Numbered from the stretch's first letter, positions 12,616 through 22,945 are shown. The stretch is DNA of 64,000 nucleotides from Trichobilharzia regenti (GCA_944472135.2 OX235262.1:72602887-72666886), one strand, 5' to 3'. Made by a program: numbers and translations. Notes: generated by a model from the letters alone, not told the origin.

Positions 12616-12964
12616 AAAAGGTATGTAACTGGCTGAATAAAGGAGGCAGATATTTTTTAAGGAAAGCATCAGTGACGCAATGAAACAGTATAATTCAACA
12701 GATAAGGCTTCAAATACAGATCACGGTACAGATCCATCGGGTAAATGATAATATTTCACTATATATTATACATTTCATATCAGACAGTTATATTTTCCTA
12801 GATGTTCTAACTGACATGAATTCATTCAACTAGAATCCATCTTTTATAATAACAGACTAGCATACTTTAGTCACACGGAAATGAAGTCAAACAGATTCTT
12901 TTAAGGAGGTAAAGCATTTAGTATTATGAAGTAATGGAGAAGATTTGTAGATCCGGTGGATGAT

Positions 12965-13235
12965 ATTAAACTAGTAGTATTTTCTGAGCTGTTTGGTTTA
13001 ATCCCCAAGCTTTCGTCATTCTTCTAGACGACATTTTAAATGCAGGTTTTAGTATAAAATGGACTCATTTAAATTCTCCATAAATGATGCATTTGTGTCT
13101 CCTAACAAACGTTTTCGTAGCTGGTTGTTAATTTACGTCTCTGTTCCTTGTTCCTTTGTTCCTTTATACTGACTTGGAATTCGAACCTTCTTGTCATATG
13201 ATTTACTTTTTACTAGCTGATAATTATGGAAATCA
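12965..13235 (-). mobile_element. P3 Penelope-like 3' end, left arm of inverted pair
   Basis: Read on the minus strand it aligns with 13530-13775 on the plus strand over about 245 bp (AAAAAGTAAATC...GACGAAAGCT...CTCAGA). It covers the end of the GIY-YIG endonuclease reading frame and the 3' untranslated region. 5'-truncated. Confidence 0.65.
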
Positions 13236-13369
13236 ACTGATTCGGATAATGTAGAAGTTTTAAATAGAAGAGACACCAAAAATACAGTCCGGTAATATAT
13301 TTATTGGACACTAGTAACTAGTGTGATGTACCTAGTCCTTTGTTTAGTGAAAACTGTATTCTACCAGTC

Positions 13370-13475
13370 ATGTTGTAGATACGCTTTACTGACGAGTGCC
13401 GACTAGCACGAAACCTAAGTTCAAAGCTTCCTGCTCATTGCCTTTAACCATCTAACAACATCAGCAGTCGGGGAA
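13370..13475 (+). mobile_element. HH-2 element, 5'-truncated
   Basis: Begins at the GTAGATACGC segment, so the tRNA head is missing. Contains the hammerhead and the GCCTTTAACCATCTAACA tail. Inserted inside P3. Confidence 0.7.
13383..13427 (+). ncRNA. Hammerhead-like ribozyme of HH-2, intact core
   Basis: Stem I GCUUU/AAAGC with an A.C junction mismatch; core CUGACGA; stem II GUGC/GCAC with loop CGACUA; GAA; stem III ACC/AGU, weakened by one mismatch; triplet GUU, predicted cut after U13421. All invariant core bases (C3 U4 G5 A6, G8 A9, G12 A13 A14) are present. Confidence 0.65.
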
Positions 13476-13784
13476 TTCCTAGAAGCCTGGTACTCAAGTG
13501 TGAATTAGAAATTAACAAACACATTACTATAGACCAAATTTACCAGCTAATAAAAAGTAAATCGTAAGACAAGAAAGTTCGGATTCCAAGTCAATAAAAA
13601 TATGATTAATAGAGACGTAGACTAACAACCAGCCAAGGCAATGGTTGTCAGGAGATACAAATAAATACGTTTCATGGAGAATTTAGATAAGTTTATTTCA
13701 TACTAAAGCCTGCACTGAAGATGCTGTCTAGAAGGATGACGAAAGCTACGCAATTAAATCAATCAGTTCAGAGAACACGAATAA

Positions 13785-14635
13785 TTCAATAGCATTCAGT
13801 ATTACGCAGTTTTTTGAAGCTAAGTATGTATTTTATAAAGACATTAGAGATTAAGTTTGTCTTATGTATAATCTGTGCCACGCAGGTAATAGTTATCAGT
13901 TGAGGATTACTAGATGTCTGGTTTATCATATTTCGTTACTCTTCAACGTCATTTACTTTTTTATCGAAAGGTAGCATCATCATCACCGTCGTCGTCATCT
14001 TCGGCTAACTAATCTGAATACGTTAATTTTAACAACAAAGGAAGAATACACCCATAATAAGTTTAAAAGGAAAGACAAAACAAAATATGTATGACTATTC
14101 CTTACACTTATTATATATGTAAATCACATCTCGTTAGAATGAGAACTAATTTTCATTTCACCGGAAATCCTAAATTCATTAACCTAAAATATTGCCCATT
14201 CATTACTTCCTCACTTGAATTTGGTCAATCTAAAATTATCATTTACATGTTTCTATAAATTTATGCAAGGAATGTGAGAGTAGTGCTCAGTGAAAAAGAA
14301 AGCATAACCTTTAAAAAAAATAAATAAAAGTGAGGTCAAAAGTGTTGTACGGAATTATTAGTAAAGGTTTTAAATCTCCAGGATACTATGAAGTGTGTAT
14401 GCCATAGCTGAATTATTTTAATTTATTCATAAAATATTTTAGGGGATTGATATAATAAACTGCCAGCGTATACAAGCATGAAGGCCGCTTACAAATCCAT
14501 TTCATTTTGATACTTTGGTGTGATACTTCAGGGATGCAAATATCTGCTTAGTATAAGTAGTTAGATATTTATTTCCGATTGGCACCAAACCTATTAGAAC
14601 TGTCGTATATCAGAGAACTTTGCAAGTTTTCTTCA
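13785..14635. other. Unassigned A+T-rich stretch
   Basis: No gene or repeat recognised. A short (CATCATCACCGTCGTCGTC) run occurs near 13976-13997. Confidence 0.4.
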
Positions 14636-14639
14636 TGAC

Positions 14640-14940
14640 AGGTTCGCCGAAGACACTGGCTAGTGGTAGCGCTATGTTGTGAATTGGCAGAAGTTGGAAT
14701 TCATGCACTGGTCATTGGATCGAGTCCCAGTGGCTTAACAGTCTATGAGCTCACCTTGTAACCAGAAGGTCCTGGGCTCGAACCCCGCGGCGTGGGTGAG
14801 TACTGACGAAGAGTCCCAAACTAGGACGAAACAGTTGTCCAGTACTCCCACCTGGTTTCCCAATGGTTCTCTAACTGATGTCAACTTGCGATGAAATCCT
14901 GTAACCAGTCAACCGAATCCCTACAAATTAATACTTGAAC
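14640..14940 (+). mobile_element. HH-1 element
   Basis: Includes the segment upstream of the tRNA-like head (GCTAGTGGT...AATTCATG), Thr-like head CAGTGGCTTAACAGTC...CTTGTAACC with B box GGGCTCGAACCCC, the hammerhead fold, and the tail GTTCTCTAACTGATGTCA. Confidence 0.75.
14798..14847 (+). ncRNA. Hammerhead-like fold of HH-1, perfect 8-bp stem I
   Basis: Stem I GAGUACUG/CAGUACUC (8 bp); core ACGAAGA (consensus CUGANGA, C3 and U4 changed); stem II GUCC/GGAC with loop CAAACUA; GAA at 14828-14830; stem III ACAG/UUGU; triplet GUC ending at 14839. The architecture is complete but the core is mutated. Confidence 0.6.
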
Positions 14941-14982
14941 ATGACCGGTTTGTTAAACGTTACTTTCGGCATATTATAATTA

Positions 14983-15405
14983 GTATTCCCTTAGGTTCCT
15001 AGTGAAGTATATGGCTTTATCAGCACATCTCCATTTTATTTCGACTTTACACTGGCTCTTCAAATACCTATAAACTTTATTTAGGTCCTCTCATGATCAC
15101 CTCCATATCACCGTCGGATACCCAACCTGCCGTTTCCTACTGGAGTCCCATTCGAGAGATTTTACTTAACGTTCTCCTTAGCATCCATCTTTTCAACCTC
15201 CACTTTCTTCAGCATATTTTTTGAGTTGCTCTTTTACCCAGAGATCCTTGTTTCTTATCTTTTTTAGTTATCTGATCTTTAGTGCGGAACCAACAATGGT
15301 AGGTGTCGATAAAAGTCTACACCCTATTTGAAATGCTTTTCCTGGCACTGGCGCCAAGTGTCTGAAGCATATAGAAGAACTGACTTAAAACTTTGGAGTT
15401 GAAAA
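14983..15405 (-). mobile_element. L1 (RTE-like LINE) 3' end, decayed
   Basis: The minus strand ends in the L1 tail (AGCCATATACTTCACTAGGAACCTAAGGGAATA). It aligns by eye with the copies at 47.2 and 62.1 kb. Reading frame broken. Confidence 0.6.
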
Positions 15406-15544
15406 TCCAACTTTCTTTCTTGATTCTGAGTACAAGAGACTTCAGAAAATAATAAGCCAAAAGAGAGATATGAGAAAAAGATGTTCTTCATGAGAAATAA
15501 ATATTCATTTTCAATATCTGAATTTGGGAAAATGATCTTTTTCT

Positions 15545-15725
15545 ATAGTTGGTTTGTAAGGATTAGATTTGTTTTTACGAGTTGATCACGGATTGATATC
15601 AGTTAGAGAACCGTTGAAAACCGGGAAGGAGTACTGGACAGCTGTTTCATCCCAGTTTGGGAATCATCGGCAGTGCGCAGCTGTCCAGTACTCCTTGCTG
15701 GTTTTCAATGGTTCTCTAACTTATA
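15545..15725 (-). mobile_element. HH-1 fragment rearranged into a foldback
   Basis: HH-1 3' part on the minus strand, directly followed by a second, plus-strand HH-1 end. The segment 15601-15636 is repeated in inverted form at 15679-15720 (GTTAGAGAACC..TGAAAACC / GGTTTTCAATGGTTCTCTAAC). Confidence 0.65.
15629..15678 (-). ncRNA. Hammerhead-like fold of HH-1
   Basis: On the minus strand: stem I ACUG/CAGU; core CCGAUGA (U4 changed); stem II UCCC/GGGA; GAA; stem III ACAG/CUGU; triplet GUC. Confidence 0.5.
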
Positions 15726-16745
15726 TCTCACCTTAAACCCCTGCAAATGCCAAACAACCAATTTCACCTTAAGGCACAAATCTGACCTAAACAAACTGGT
15801 TAGCACTCACGAGGTGTGCAACATTAATGGCACTGAAATAAAAACCAAGTCAGAAATTAATTATCTTGGAGTCATTCTATCTGCTGATCTTTCTGATCGT
15901 CTCATATCTTGATGATTTCTAAGAAAATATTCCGTCTTATCTTCTAAATCAAGAAGTTAAGATATTCTGGAATGATCTAACCCTTACTCCTACAATTTGT
16001 TAAGTCTCGCATTCTGCCTATTATTCTCTATTGTTCTCCCTTAGTTTTTCCAGGGCTACTGAAGAAAGACTATACCCAATTATGCAGGATGTTAAAGGTT
16101 GTCAGCAGGGTAAGCTACGTGCCACTTAACCAGCTTGTTAATATTCTGGTTTACAGTCACATGGACTAATGTGAAAAATGGGCTCAATCCATTTTATCTA
16201 ACTCACACCACTGTCTTCATTCACAACTCTCCCCTTGTATCTCTTCAGGGAAAACCAGAAGCCTATACAGAAAACTATATGTTCGCACTAGTAAGTACAA
16301 AAACTCAACCATACCCTACCTAGCTCGTGTTCTGTGCGATAAAGAAAGCATTAGGCGTGATACTTATAGCTTATTAAATAGTCAGTAGAGCAATTGGATA
16401 TCGTCTTTCCAACTCACATCATTTATATGTACAACGTTTTCTTTCTTTCTTTTCTTTTCTCTCTCTTTTTTCTGTTATGTGCAGCTTTGTTTCTTTCTTC
16501 TGCTTACGCCAGTAAATATGCTAGCATCTATTGTTCTAACACCTTCAAACACTCTGTTTAATTTTGGCTTTGGTACCGACATGCTAGTATGTTGTTGTCA
16601 AAACTGACTGAGATAACTTTAATCTATGTAGAACTTTTTTTATTGTTAACGTACTAACTGGATGCAATATTGTAGTAAAATGCTGAGAATTCCATTTTGT
16701 ATCGCAAGTACTGTTTTGGAATAAAGCTATTATCATTTTTAATTC
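15725..16745 (+). mobile_element. CR1-like LINE, 3' end of RT and tail
   Basis: An open stretch to 15912 reads LTLNPCKCQTTNF, then INYLGVILSADLS, the block after the RT catalytic core in CR1/Jockey-type elements. After a frameshift it continues as LKKDYTQLCR and LNQLVN. A pyrimidine-rich untranslated region (16438-16475) is followed by the tail ATGCTGAGAATTCCAT...GGAATAAAGCTATTATC. 5'-truncated and not functional. A second copy of the same domain is at 37048-37330 on the minus strand. Confidence 0.75.
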
Positions 16746-16921
16746 AAATAATTATAATATATGAATGATTATGGAAGAATCATTACATTGTTATTTGTTA
16801 ACATTTGACAGATTTAAGTCAGACATTCTCTAATTTCCGATAAAAATACAAGAAAATACCCCCCGCTTCTGTGTTTCATCAAATAAAGAAAGTTAATTTT
16901 CTTTTCTTTTAAATTTGTGAT

Positions 16922-17584
16922 ATGGAGTCGAAGAAATCCCCAGAAGTGAATTCATGTATAAGTGAAAATATTAACGAAAAAAGCAGTTCTAAAAAATCAT
17001 GTAAATCTGATATTTATGAAGATATTAAATTGATTGAAAATCATTTTGACTCTCAAACCAAATCAGAGAATGATGTTCCTTACCTTGAAAGTAAATGCCA
17101 AACAGAAACACAATTTAAAGTTACTTCTGTATCAGATATAGCACCAGAAACAAACAGTATAAATACTAGAAATGAAAATAGTTATTTAAGCAGAACAGAT
17201 TTTCAAAGAATATCACCTTCACAACAAAAAATTTCATACACATTCCCGACAAGTTTACCTAAAGTTGATGGTGATTTTTTTGATGATGATGATGATGATG
17301 ATAATGATAATGATCGTGATGGTGATAATAATAAACACTTATGGAGAAATAAAACAAATAGTTATGATTCTCGTACTTATAACATTTCAAGACATTTTAT
17401 TGATTTTGAGGATAGTAGTAGTCAATCAGAGGCTTTTATATATCCTAAAACAAGTCATTCTATGCAATGTTCATTTGAATTGAAAAATTATAAACCAAAC
17501 TTATCCATATATAAAGATTGGAAAAAATCTAAAGTTTTTAATCATAGAAATATTGTTGATACAGTATACAATCCAGTGGATAAA
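16922..17584 (+). CDS. Candidate first exon: acidic, low-complexity protein (possibly CROCC 5' end)
   Basis: Starts at ATG 16922 and stays open for 221 codons to AATCCAGTGGATAAA, where a strong GTAAGT donor follows in phase 0. The product is hydrophilic, rich in Ser, Asn, Asp and Lys, with a poly-Asp run near residues 120-127 encoded by a GAT repeat. No family is recognised and no membrane segment is seen. The next coding exon on this strand, 34078, also begins in phase 0, so it could be the rootletin N-terminus; vertebrate rootletin has an unrelated N-terminus there. It could equally be a separate gene. Codon use (A/T-ending) resembles the rootletin exons rather than the LINE copies. Confidence 0.5.
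17281..17301 (+). repeat. (GAT)n trinucleotide run in coding sequence
   Basis: Seven consecutive GAT units extend, with AAT interruptions, to about 17320. They encode the poly-Asp tract of the candidate exon. Prone to length variation. Confidence 0.8.
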
Positions 17585-17729
17585 GTAAGTTAAATTCTCG
17601 TTGGTTTAATTTAACTTTTTATATTTACCGTTGGCTGACTTTATTATGTTCGACTGAAATATTAGGTCTCTTTGGCATTTGGAACGATGGGTGTTGGGTT
17701 TGAGTCTTCGCGGGGACAACAATAGTCAC

Positions 17730-18069
17730 TGTGAACCGACAGAAGACAAGGGACAGGCAACAGATCGTTTATTGAGAAAATCAAAAGATATTTATAAATT
17801 TTTATGTACATTATTGTCAGTGGAAAAGCAACGTCTTCTGATTGGTTGTTTTCTTGCTGAGGGTTATTCTGTACTGCTTGTGACTGTTTCTTAGAAAGTT
17901 AAGCCATATGTCTACGAATCCTGTTTGTACACGTTAAGTCTGTTATGATTGGTTGGCGAGTTGCTGAAGCTTAAGCTTTGTTATTGTTTTTCTCATGACC
18001 CTGATTCCGGACGTAACACTGACATAAATTGCTGTCTACAATTTTGGCTTGCAACCAGATCTCATCACA
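17730..18069 (-). mobile_element. LTR copy of the solo-LTR family, no matching target duplication
   Basis: Same family as 2252-2562, about 340 bp, with TG...CA ends on the minus strand. Flanks (TCAC / GCTG) do not match, so it may be a recombinant or a remnant of a larger element. No internal region seen. Confidence 0.7.
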
Positions 18070-18659
18070 GCTGGGGATATAGCACATTCGGATGACAGCC
18101 CCATACTCATCCAGAATCCCACTGTTGACCTCCATCCACCAAATAAAAATAAGTTAAATTCATTGATTCTCTTACATGCTATTTTCGATTATTTTTATCT
18201 TGGCTTAGCATATTAACTAGTTAATTGTGCTCAGGGTTGTGCAATATTAGTTAGACGACGTAAGACTATTCGGAGGAAACGGGTAGGTCTAGCATACTGT
18301 CATTATTTAATGATATCATTTAATAGAAATCAGGATTTACTTATTATCGTTTTCAGGATTTGCCAACCAAATAACAACAATTTTCTGTACATTAAGTAAT
18401 TTTTCCTAAATGGCACTGAAACACTGGTCTTGTTTAAAGGTAATAAACATCATTTGTAAAACAAGAAATATATAAAACATAGAACACCATTTAAGCAGAT
18501 ATGTATTTTCGGTAATTTCTCGTCACTTTTGACAACTATGTTATAAAATATTAATCTCAGAAATTTGAAACCGATGTGCTTAATGGGCAAATGAATTAGT
18601 GGATTATTATTTGAGGTGATAATAATGATAAGGAAAAATTCATGCAAGTATTTATATTA

Positions 18660-18870
18660 TCCAGGTGGCCAATCATAAAACCAATTGGCCAATAAGACCA
18701 ACATTAGACATGTGTACCTCAGCACATTATGAAGTGGCAAGATGCCTGGGAGAAATATTTGAACCACTCAAACTGAAAGTAACTAAGTATAGCTTGAAGT
18801 TCACTTTCGAATATATAAAAAAAGTGAGAGATTACTATATCAACGGGCGAAGTTAATGTATCATAGCCAG
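18660..18870 (+). mobile_element. Penelope-like RT fragment
   Basis: The frame reads PIRPTLDMCTSAHYEVARCL, then LKVTKYSLKFTFEYIKKV. This parallels RPILDMIDSPYHTIAKWLVE of the RT at 48.3-49.7 kb (RT motif before the first catalytic Asp). Ends at a stop, then decays. Confidence 0.65.
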
Positions 18871-19111
18871 AGTCAAGGTCTTTCAAAAGTTAACCTTCAA
18901 GAAGCGATCAAATACAGGGAATGGACTTGGAGAGAGTAGATACCGTATTCTATTTATTTACTGAGTACTTTTTCTCCAAATGTGTTCTGTTAGGTAAGGT
19001 TGACTTTTAAGGCCGAAGTTTAGGGTCTAGGATTAAAATTAGGATTATGGTTAGAGTTAGGAGTAGGTTGGAGAATAGTGTCAGAAATATCAAGGGATCT
19101 CTAAGTACCAT

Positions 19112-19406
19112 TGTGGTGAGAGCAGGCCGTGAGAAAATATGTACAAGGCTGATTTAACAACCAATCACAGCAAAGTTAACGTGGCAAAATATGATTCGCA
19201 GATAGAGAACTCTATTTGTCGAGGAATCCCTAAACAACCAATCCGAAGCCTGCGTTTGTCTGCCTAACTTCTGATAAACAACCAATCAGATGACTGCGCT
19301 TGTCCACTTGCATAAGCTGTAATAATGTATGTGAAATATATATAAATACGTGTTGATTTTCATAATAAAAGGATCTGTTGCCTGGCCCTTGTCTTCTGTT
19401 GTTGCA
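19112..19406 (+). mobile_element. Solo LTR, 295 bp, with target duplication CCAT
   Basis: TGTGGTGAGAG...GTTGTTGCA, with TATATAAATA and AATAAAA near the 3' end; flanked by CCAT at 19108-19111 and 19407-19410. Inserted at the outer end of the left arm of the P1 inverted pair, so it is younger than that copy. Confidence 0.88.
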
Positions 19407-19416
19407 CCATGACCTA

Positions 19417-19865
19417 CATTATGAGTAAATTTTTGTTTTGATAAAGTCTCACAGTGTTATACAGTAATGTTTACTGATGACGTTTCGAGCACAATTTATT
19501 GCTCATAATCATATCAAGGTAATCACACGACTTCCTAACTTCATTTATATAGTTCCATTGTTTTTCACTTGATCTGATTGGTAGTAGTGTTTTCCATATT
19601 TCGGGTATGAGTGATGAATCATTCCTATTGCATGTGTTGAGTGTAGACTCGATGAACAAGGATTCAGTAATCAACCTCTTTCTCCACCATATTGTGTGGT
19701 TGTGTGTTAATGCTGAGCTTTTTTCTAAATCACTTATCTTCTCGTGATCAACCATTCTTACTTTATAGCTAGATTCTTATGTTCTGACAATCTGACTACT
19801 CCTGACCTACTAGTTTGACCTATGTAGTTGACCTCACAGTCATTACAGGGTATTTTGTAACTGAA
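19417..19865 (-). mobile_element. P1 Penelope-like GIY-YIG endonuclease 3' end, left arm
   Basis: On the minus strand: YKIPCNDCEVNYIGQTSR (GIY-YIG core, catalytic Arg region), a frameshift, then THNHTIWWRKRLITESLFIE and NTCNRNDSSLIPEIWKTL. It ends with the tail GTGCTCGAAACGTCATCAG. The 19467-19675 part is repeated inverted at 19868-20070. Confidence 0.75.
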
Positions 19866-20150
19866 TCCTTGTTCATCGAGTCTACACCCAACACATGCAA
19901 TAGGAATAATTCATCACTCATACCCGAAATATGGAAAACACTACTACCAATCAGATCAAGTGAAAAACAATGGAACTATATAAATGAAGAAAAACAGTTG
20001 TGTGAATAACTTGATATGATTATGAGCAATAAATTGTGCTCGAAACGTCATCAGCAAACATTACTGTATAAAACTGGGAGACTTTATCAAAACAAAAATT
20101 TACCCATAATGGAATTACACTCTGCCACAGTGCATAAGTTTTATTCCTAT
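19866..20150 (+). mobile_element. P1 Penelope-like 3' end, right arm (inverted)
   Basis: Begins within TESLFIESTPNTCNRNNSS and continues through the tail and GGAATTACACTCTGCCAC...GTGCATAAGTTTT. Mirror image of the left arm at about 95% identity by eye; 5'-truncated at the junction. Confidence 0.75.
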
Positions 20151-20454
20151 ATCAATGATACCATTACCTACAGCCACCTGGATGAATGGGTATATGGTGC
20201 ATGACACAATTTCGCCATAGATCACCTGTGTAGTGACTTGGAAACATTATTGAAGCACATAACCTACAAATATACAATGTAGCATCATGTTTGCAATAAT
20301 TTTTAGTGTATTTTTCAACGATTACGAGACTATTTTGCATCTGAGTTCTGACTGATCGTTCAAGGTCACTGTGGTTTTGGCTATGATAGTTTAACTTTGC
20401 CAATCAATGATAAAACAATGATTTCTATTGATATCACTTGCATACTAACCAAAT

Positions 20455-21056
20455 CTTATTGCTACCTTGGTGTTTCGTGGTAGAAAAGGCTGCATAACCA
20501 AAACTCAGGACCATGAAATAAAGAAAATAGAAAACGCATAGTATGAGAACTGACATCCGGGAAAATTTGTTAGGGTCTCAGTGATAAGAAGAGATAGAAA
20601 GAACTGCTTGCCATTGGTGCAGAAGAAACGTATATATGCTACCGTTACGTTCAAAGGAGATGCAGCCATTGAATGACTGGTATCAAAATTTAGAAAATAA
20701 TATCTAAAACGCTGTTTGCCTAAACAGTATGTCGTTGTATAGTTCCAATGCAGATAAAGGACAAACTACGAAGTCTGACCATTTCAATGTGCATATATAA
20801 ATCTAACCGCTCTTGTGGAGATAGTTACATAGGTGGAACGACTAGGAAAGCCTACTATCGCCTTCTTCAGCACTGTCCAACGTGGTTATGGAGAGGAATT
20901 ATAAAGTAAATCAGGAGTGTAGTTGAAGGAGTTGCCATAACATTTTTCAACCCAGTCTGTTTTTTCAGCAAACGTTTGTTCAATCCCTGTCTCTTCCATG
21001 GGCCTCAACGCCAACCTAGGATAGTCCTTCCCGGTGATACAGGACAACTGTAAATA
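20455..21056 (+). mobile_element. P2 Penelope-like endonuclease region, decayed
   Basis: ATVTFKGDAAIE and LKRCLPKQYVVV correspond to LEFKGD...LRKTYFAA of the RT at 49.6 kb. RSCGDSYIGGTTRK and RLLQHCPTWLWRGIIKSI then carry the GIY-YIG core. Ends RQPRIVLPGDTGQL followed by a stop near 21052. Internal stops. Confidence 0.65.
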
Positions 21057-22025
21057 GTATCTGTATTTGTTATGTTAATTATATCTTCATTTTCAATATC
21101 ACACTGTACTATAATTGTATATTTTTTAATCTTAGTTTCACAATTTATTATCAAACCGATCACATACTACTTACAAATTCAAAAAGATTCACTGTCTAAA
21201 TTGCCTAAATACTTTAGTCAATTTATCCTTAATATTATTATTATCATGATCATCTTGATTATTATTCACTAATTCATATGCTAAAATTTTGATTCTATTG
21301 GCCGTATTGACATCAAATATCTATGATTAATATTTCACTGTCTGATTGTAAATCCTAACGAAAAATGACCAAAAATACAATATTTGCTTAAATTACATTC
21401 TATAATTATCACGATAGTAGCATTTAAATCACAGAAAACCTAAAATAATTAGCTGTCAATTATTATTAGTTGTTGTGACAACTTGTAACTTTTCAAGGAA
21501 AATCATGTGTTCAAATTTGCATCACCAACTGTCACCAACTAGCTCTAAGGTATGATACAGTGACTTTTCTGCCTTCTCTTCCTTATATTTAATTTCATAT
21601 CTTTTATTATCAAATGATACCCTTTATGGATGGCAAAATAATCTTATACAAACAGAGAATCTCTTTATTCTGCTCAGGACAACTTGGATACTAGTGCATA
21701 CATCTTAATACCAAAACTCGGTCTGAATTGAAGTGAAATAAGTGAAATAATTTGTTATTATGCCTGAATGTCTTTTCATCTTGAGGCATTTAGGAGAGGT
21801 GTAAAAAGTTAGAAACAGATATCTGGGATTTATTTTTTCTTTACATGTCTATCCTCAATAATTTTCACCTTCGTTTAGTTTATGTCGATGAACATTAATC
21901 ATAGTTGACTTGAGATCAGTCGACGATAGCCATTCCATATCGAAGGGGTACAGTTGAACATCTTTAAAGACTATTTGCTTCATATAATATTAAAGTCTAT
22001 TTCAAGCCGTCTAACTCTCTAGAGA
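21057..22025. other. Unassigned A+T-rich stretch
   Basis: Includes an ATT-type run near 21226-21268. No gene or named repeat recognised. Confidence 0.4.
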
Positions 22026-22029
22026 AAGT

Positions 22030-22945
22030 TTTGGTGAATGTCAAAGATATGGTTCCCAAAATGTCACAAAGTAATCACCAATTACCATCAACGGGGGTAT
22101 TTGAATGAGGTTACTTCATTCACCACTTATCTAGGGAGCATTGTCTCAACTACAGGCAGTTGGAACGGACGAGAATGTCAAATCGAGCGAGAATCGGGAA
22201 GGCGAGAACACACACATTCATCAACCTGAAACCAATCTGGAAATCTTAGTCACTCAGCTTCAACAACAAAATCCGATCGGATTTTCAATACAAACGTCAA
22301 GGCAGTCAGTTCTTCTATACGGATCGGATGAGAAACTTGGCGGGCGGGTCACAAAGAATATTTCCAACAGCCTGTTGCAGAACTTCATCAACAACTGTCT
22401 TCGCTGGATCTATACTGAAGATTTTTTCTTCCTATTAACTATCGATATTTTAGCATTTTATACATTTATATAATTATAAACAGAGCTAAACCATTGCAAT
22501 ATGTAAAAGAAACGCTGAAAATTCCATGCTGTAAATTGTTATTGTTGTGGAATAAAGTGATTATTATTATTATATCAGATAGCCGGGCCGGAAAGAATCA
22601 CCAACAAGAAACTCTGGATGGGATCAAAATAAACAAGAACCAATCGCCCAAAAAATATGCAGGAGAAAGTGGCGATCAATTGGAAACTCGCTGAGGAGAC
22701 CGCTGGGTGACATCGCACGCGTCAGTCCATTGCTCGAGTGGAACTAGGCCGAAAGGGAAGCGGCGAGTGGGACGTTAGTGCAAGGGTGACATGGAGGAGA
22801 TTGTGTGAAGAGGAGTTGAAACAGTATGGACTAACATGGATGCAGGTGAAAAGTACAGCAGAAGGAATACAGAAGCAAGTGGAGACGTGTAGTTGAAGCC
22901 CTATGTTCCACTCGGAACCCAAGGGAACAATAATAAATAATAATA
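22030..22945 (+). mobile_element. L1 (RTE-like LINE) 3' part, split by a CR1 tail
   Basis: Frames show FTTYLGSIVSTTGS..DENVKS and TNVKAVSSSIRIG before the break. After it come ICRRKWRSIGN, LRRPLGDIA, WRRLCEEELKQYGLTWMQV and VVEALCSTRNPREQ, the usual LINE C-terminus. The tail is GAAGCCCTATGTTCCAC...GGGAACAATAATAAA. Multiple frameshifts. Confidence 0.75.
22422..22574 (+). mobile_element. CR1 3'-tail insertion inside L1
   Basis: Carries CGCTGAAAATTCCATGCTG...GGAATAAAGTGATTATTATT. The L1 sequence that is continuous at 33480-33500 (CTGAAGATCAGATGGCCGGG) is interrupted here, so the CR1 piece landed in an existing L1. Confidence 0.65.

Larger units (their letters stand above)
13213..13780 (+). mobile_element. 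P3 Penelope-like 3' end, right arm, split by HH-2
   Basis: Decayed GIY-YIG C-terminal frame: DNYGNQ...DSDNVEVL before the insertion, and EFLEAWYSS...INKHIT after it. It matches the P3 piece at 54686-55080. HH-2 (13370-13475) interrupts it. The 3' end repeats the left arm in inverted orientation. Confidence 0.65.

Noticed and set aside
16438..16475. Pyrimidine tract as a splice-acceptor signal for the 16922 exon
   Set aside because: It lies inside the CR1-like LINE untranslated region and is 450 bp from the ATG.
19020..19075. TTAGG/TTAGAG-like run as interstitial telomere
   Set aside because: Only a few imperfect units without a regular period; better explained as chance or a decayed repeat.
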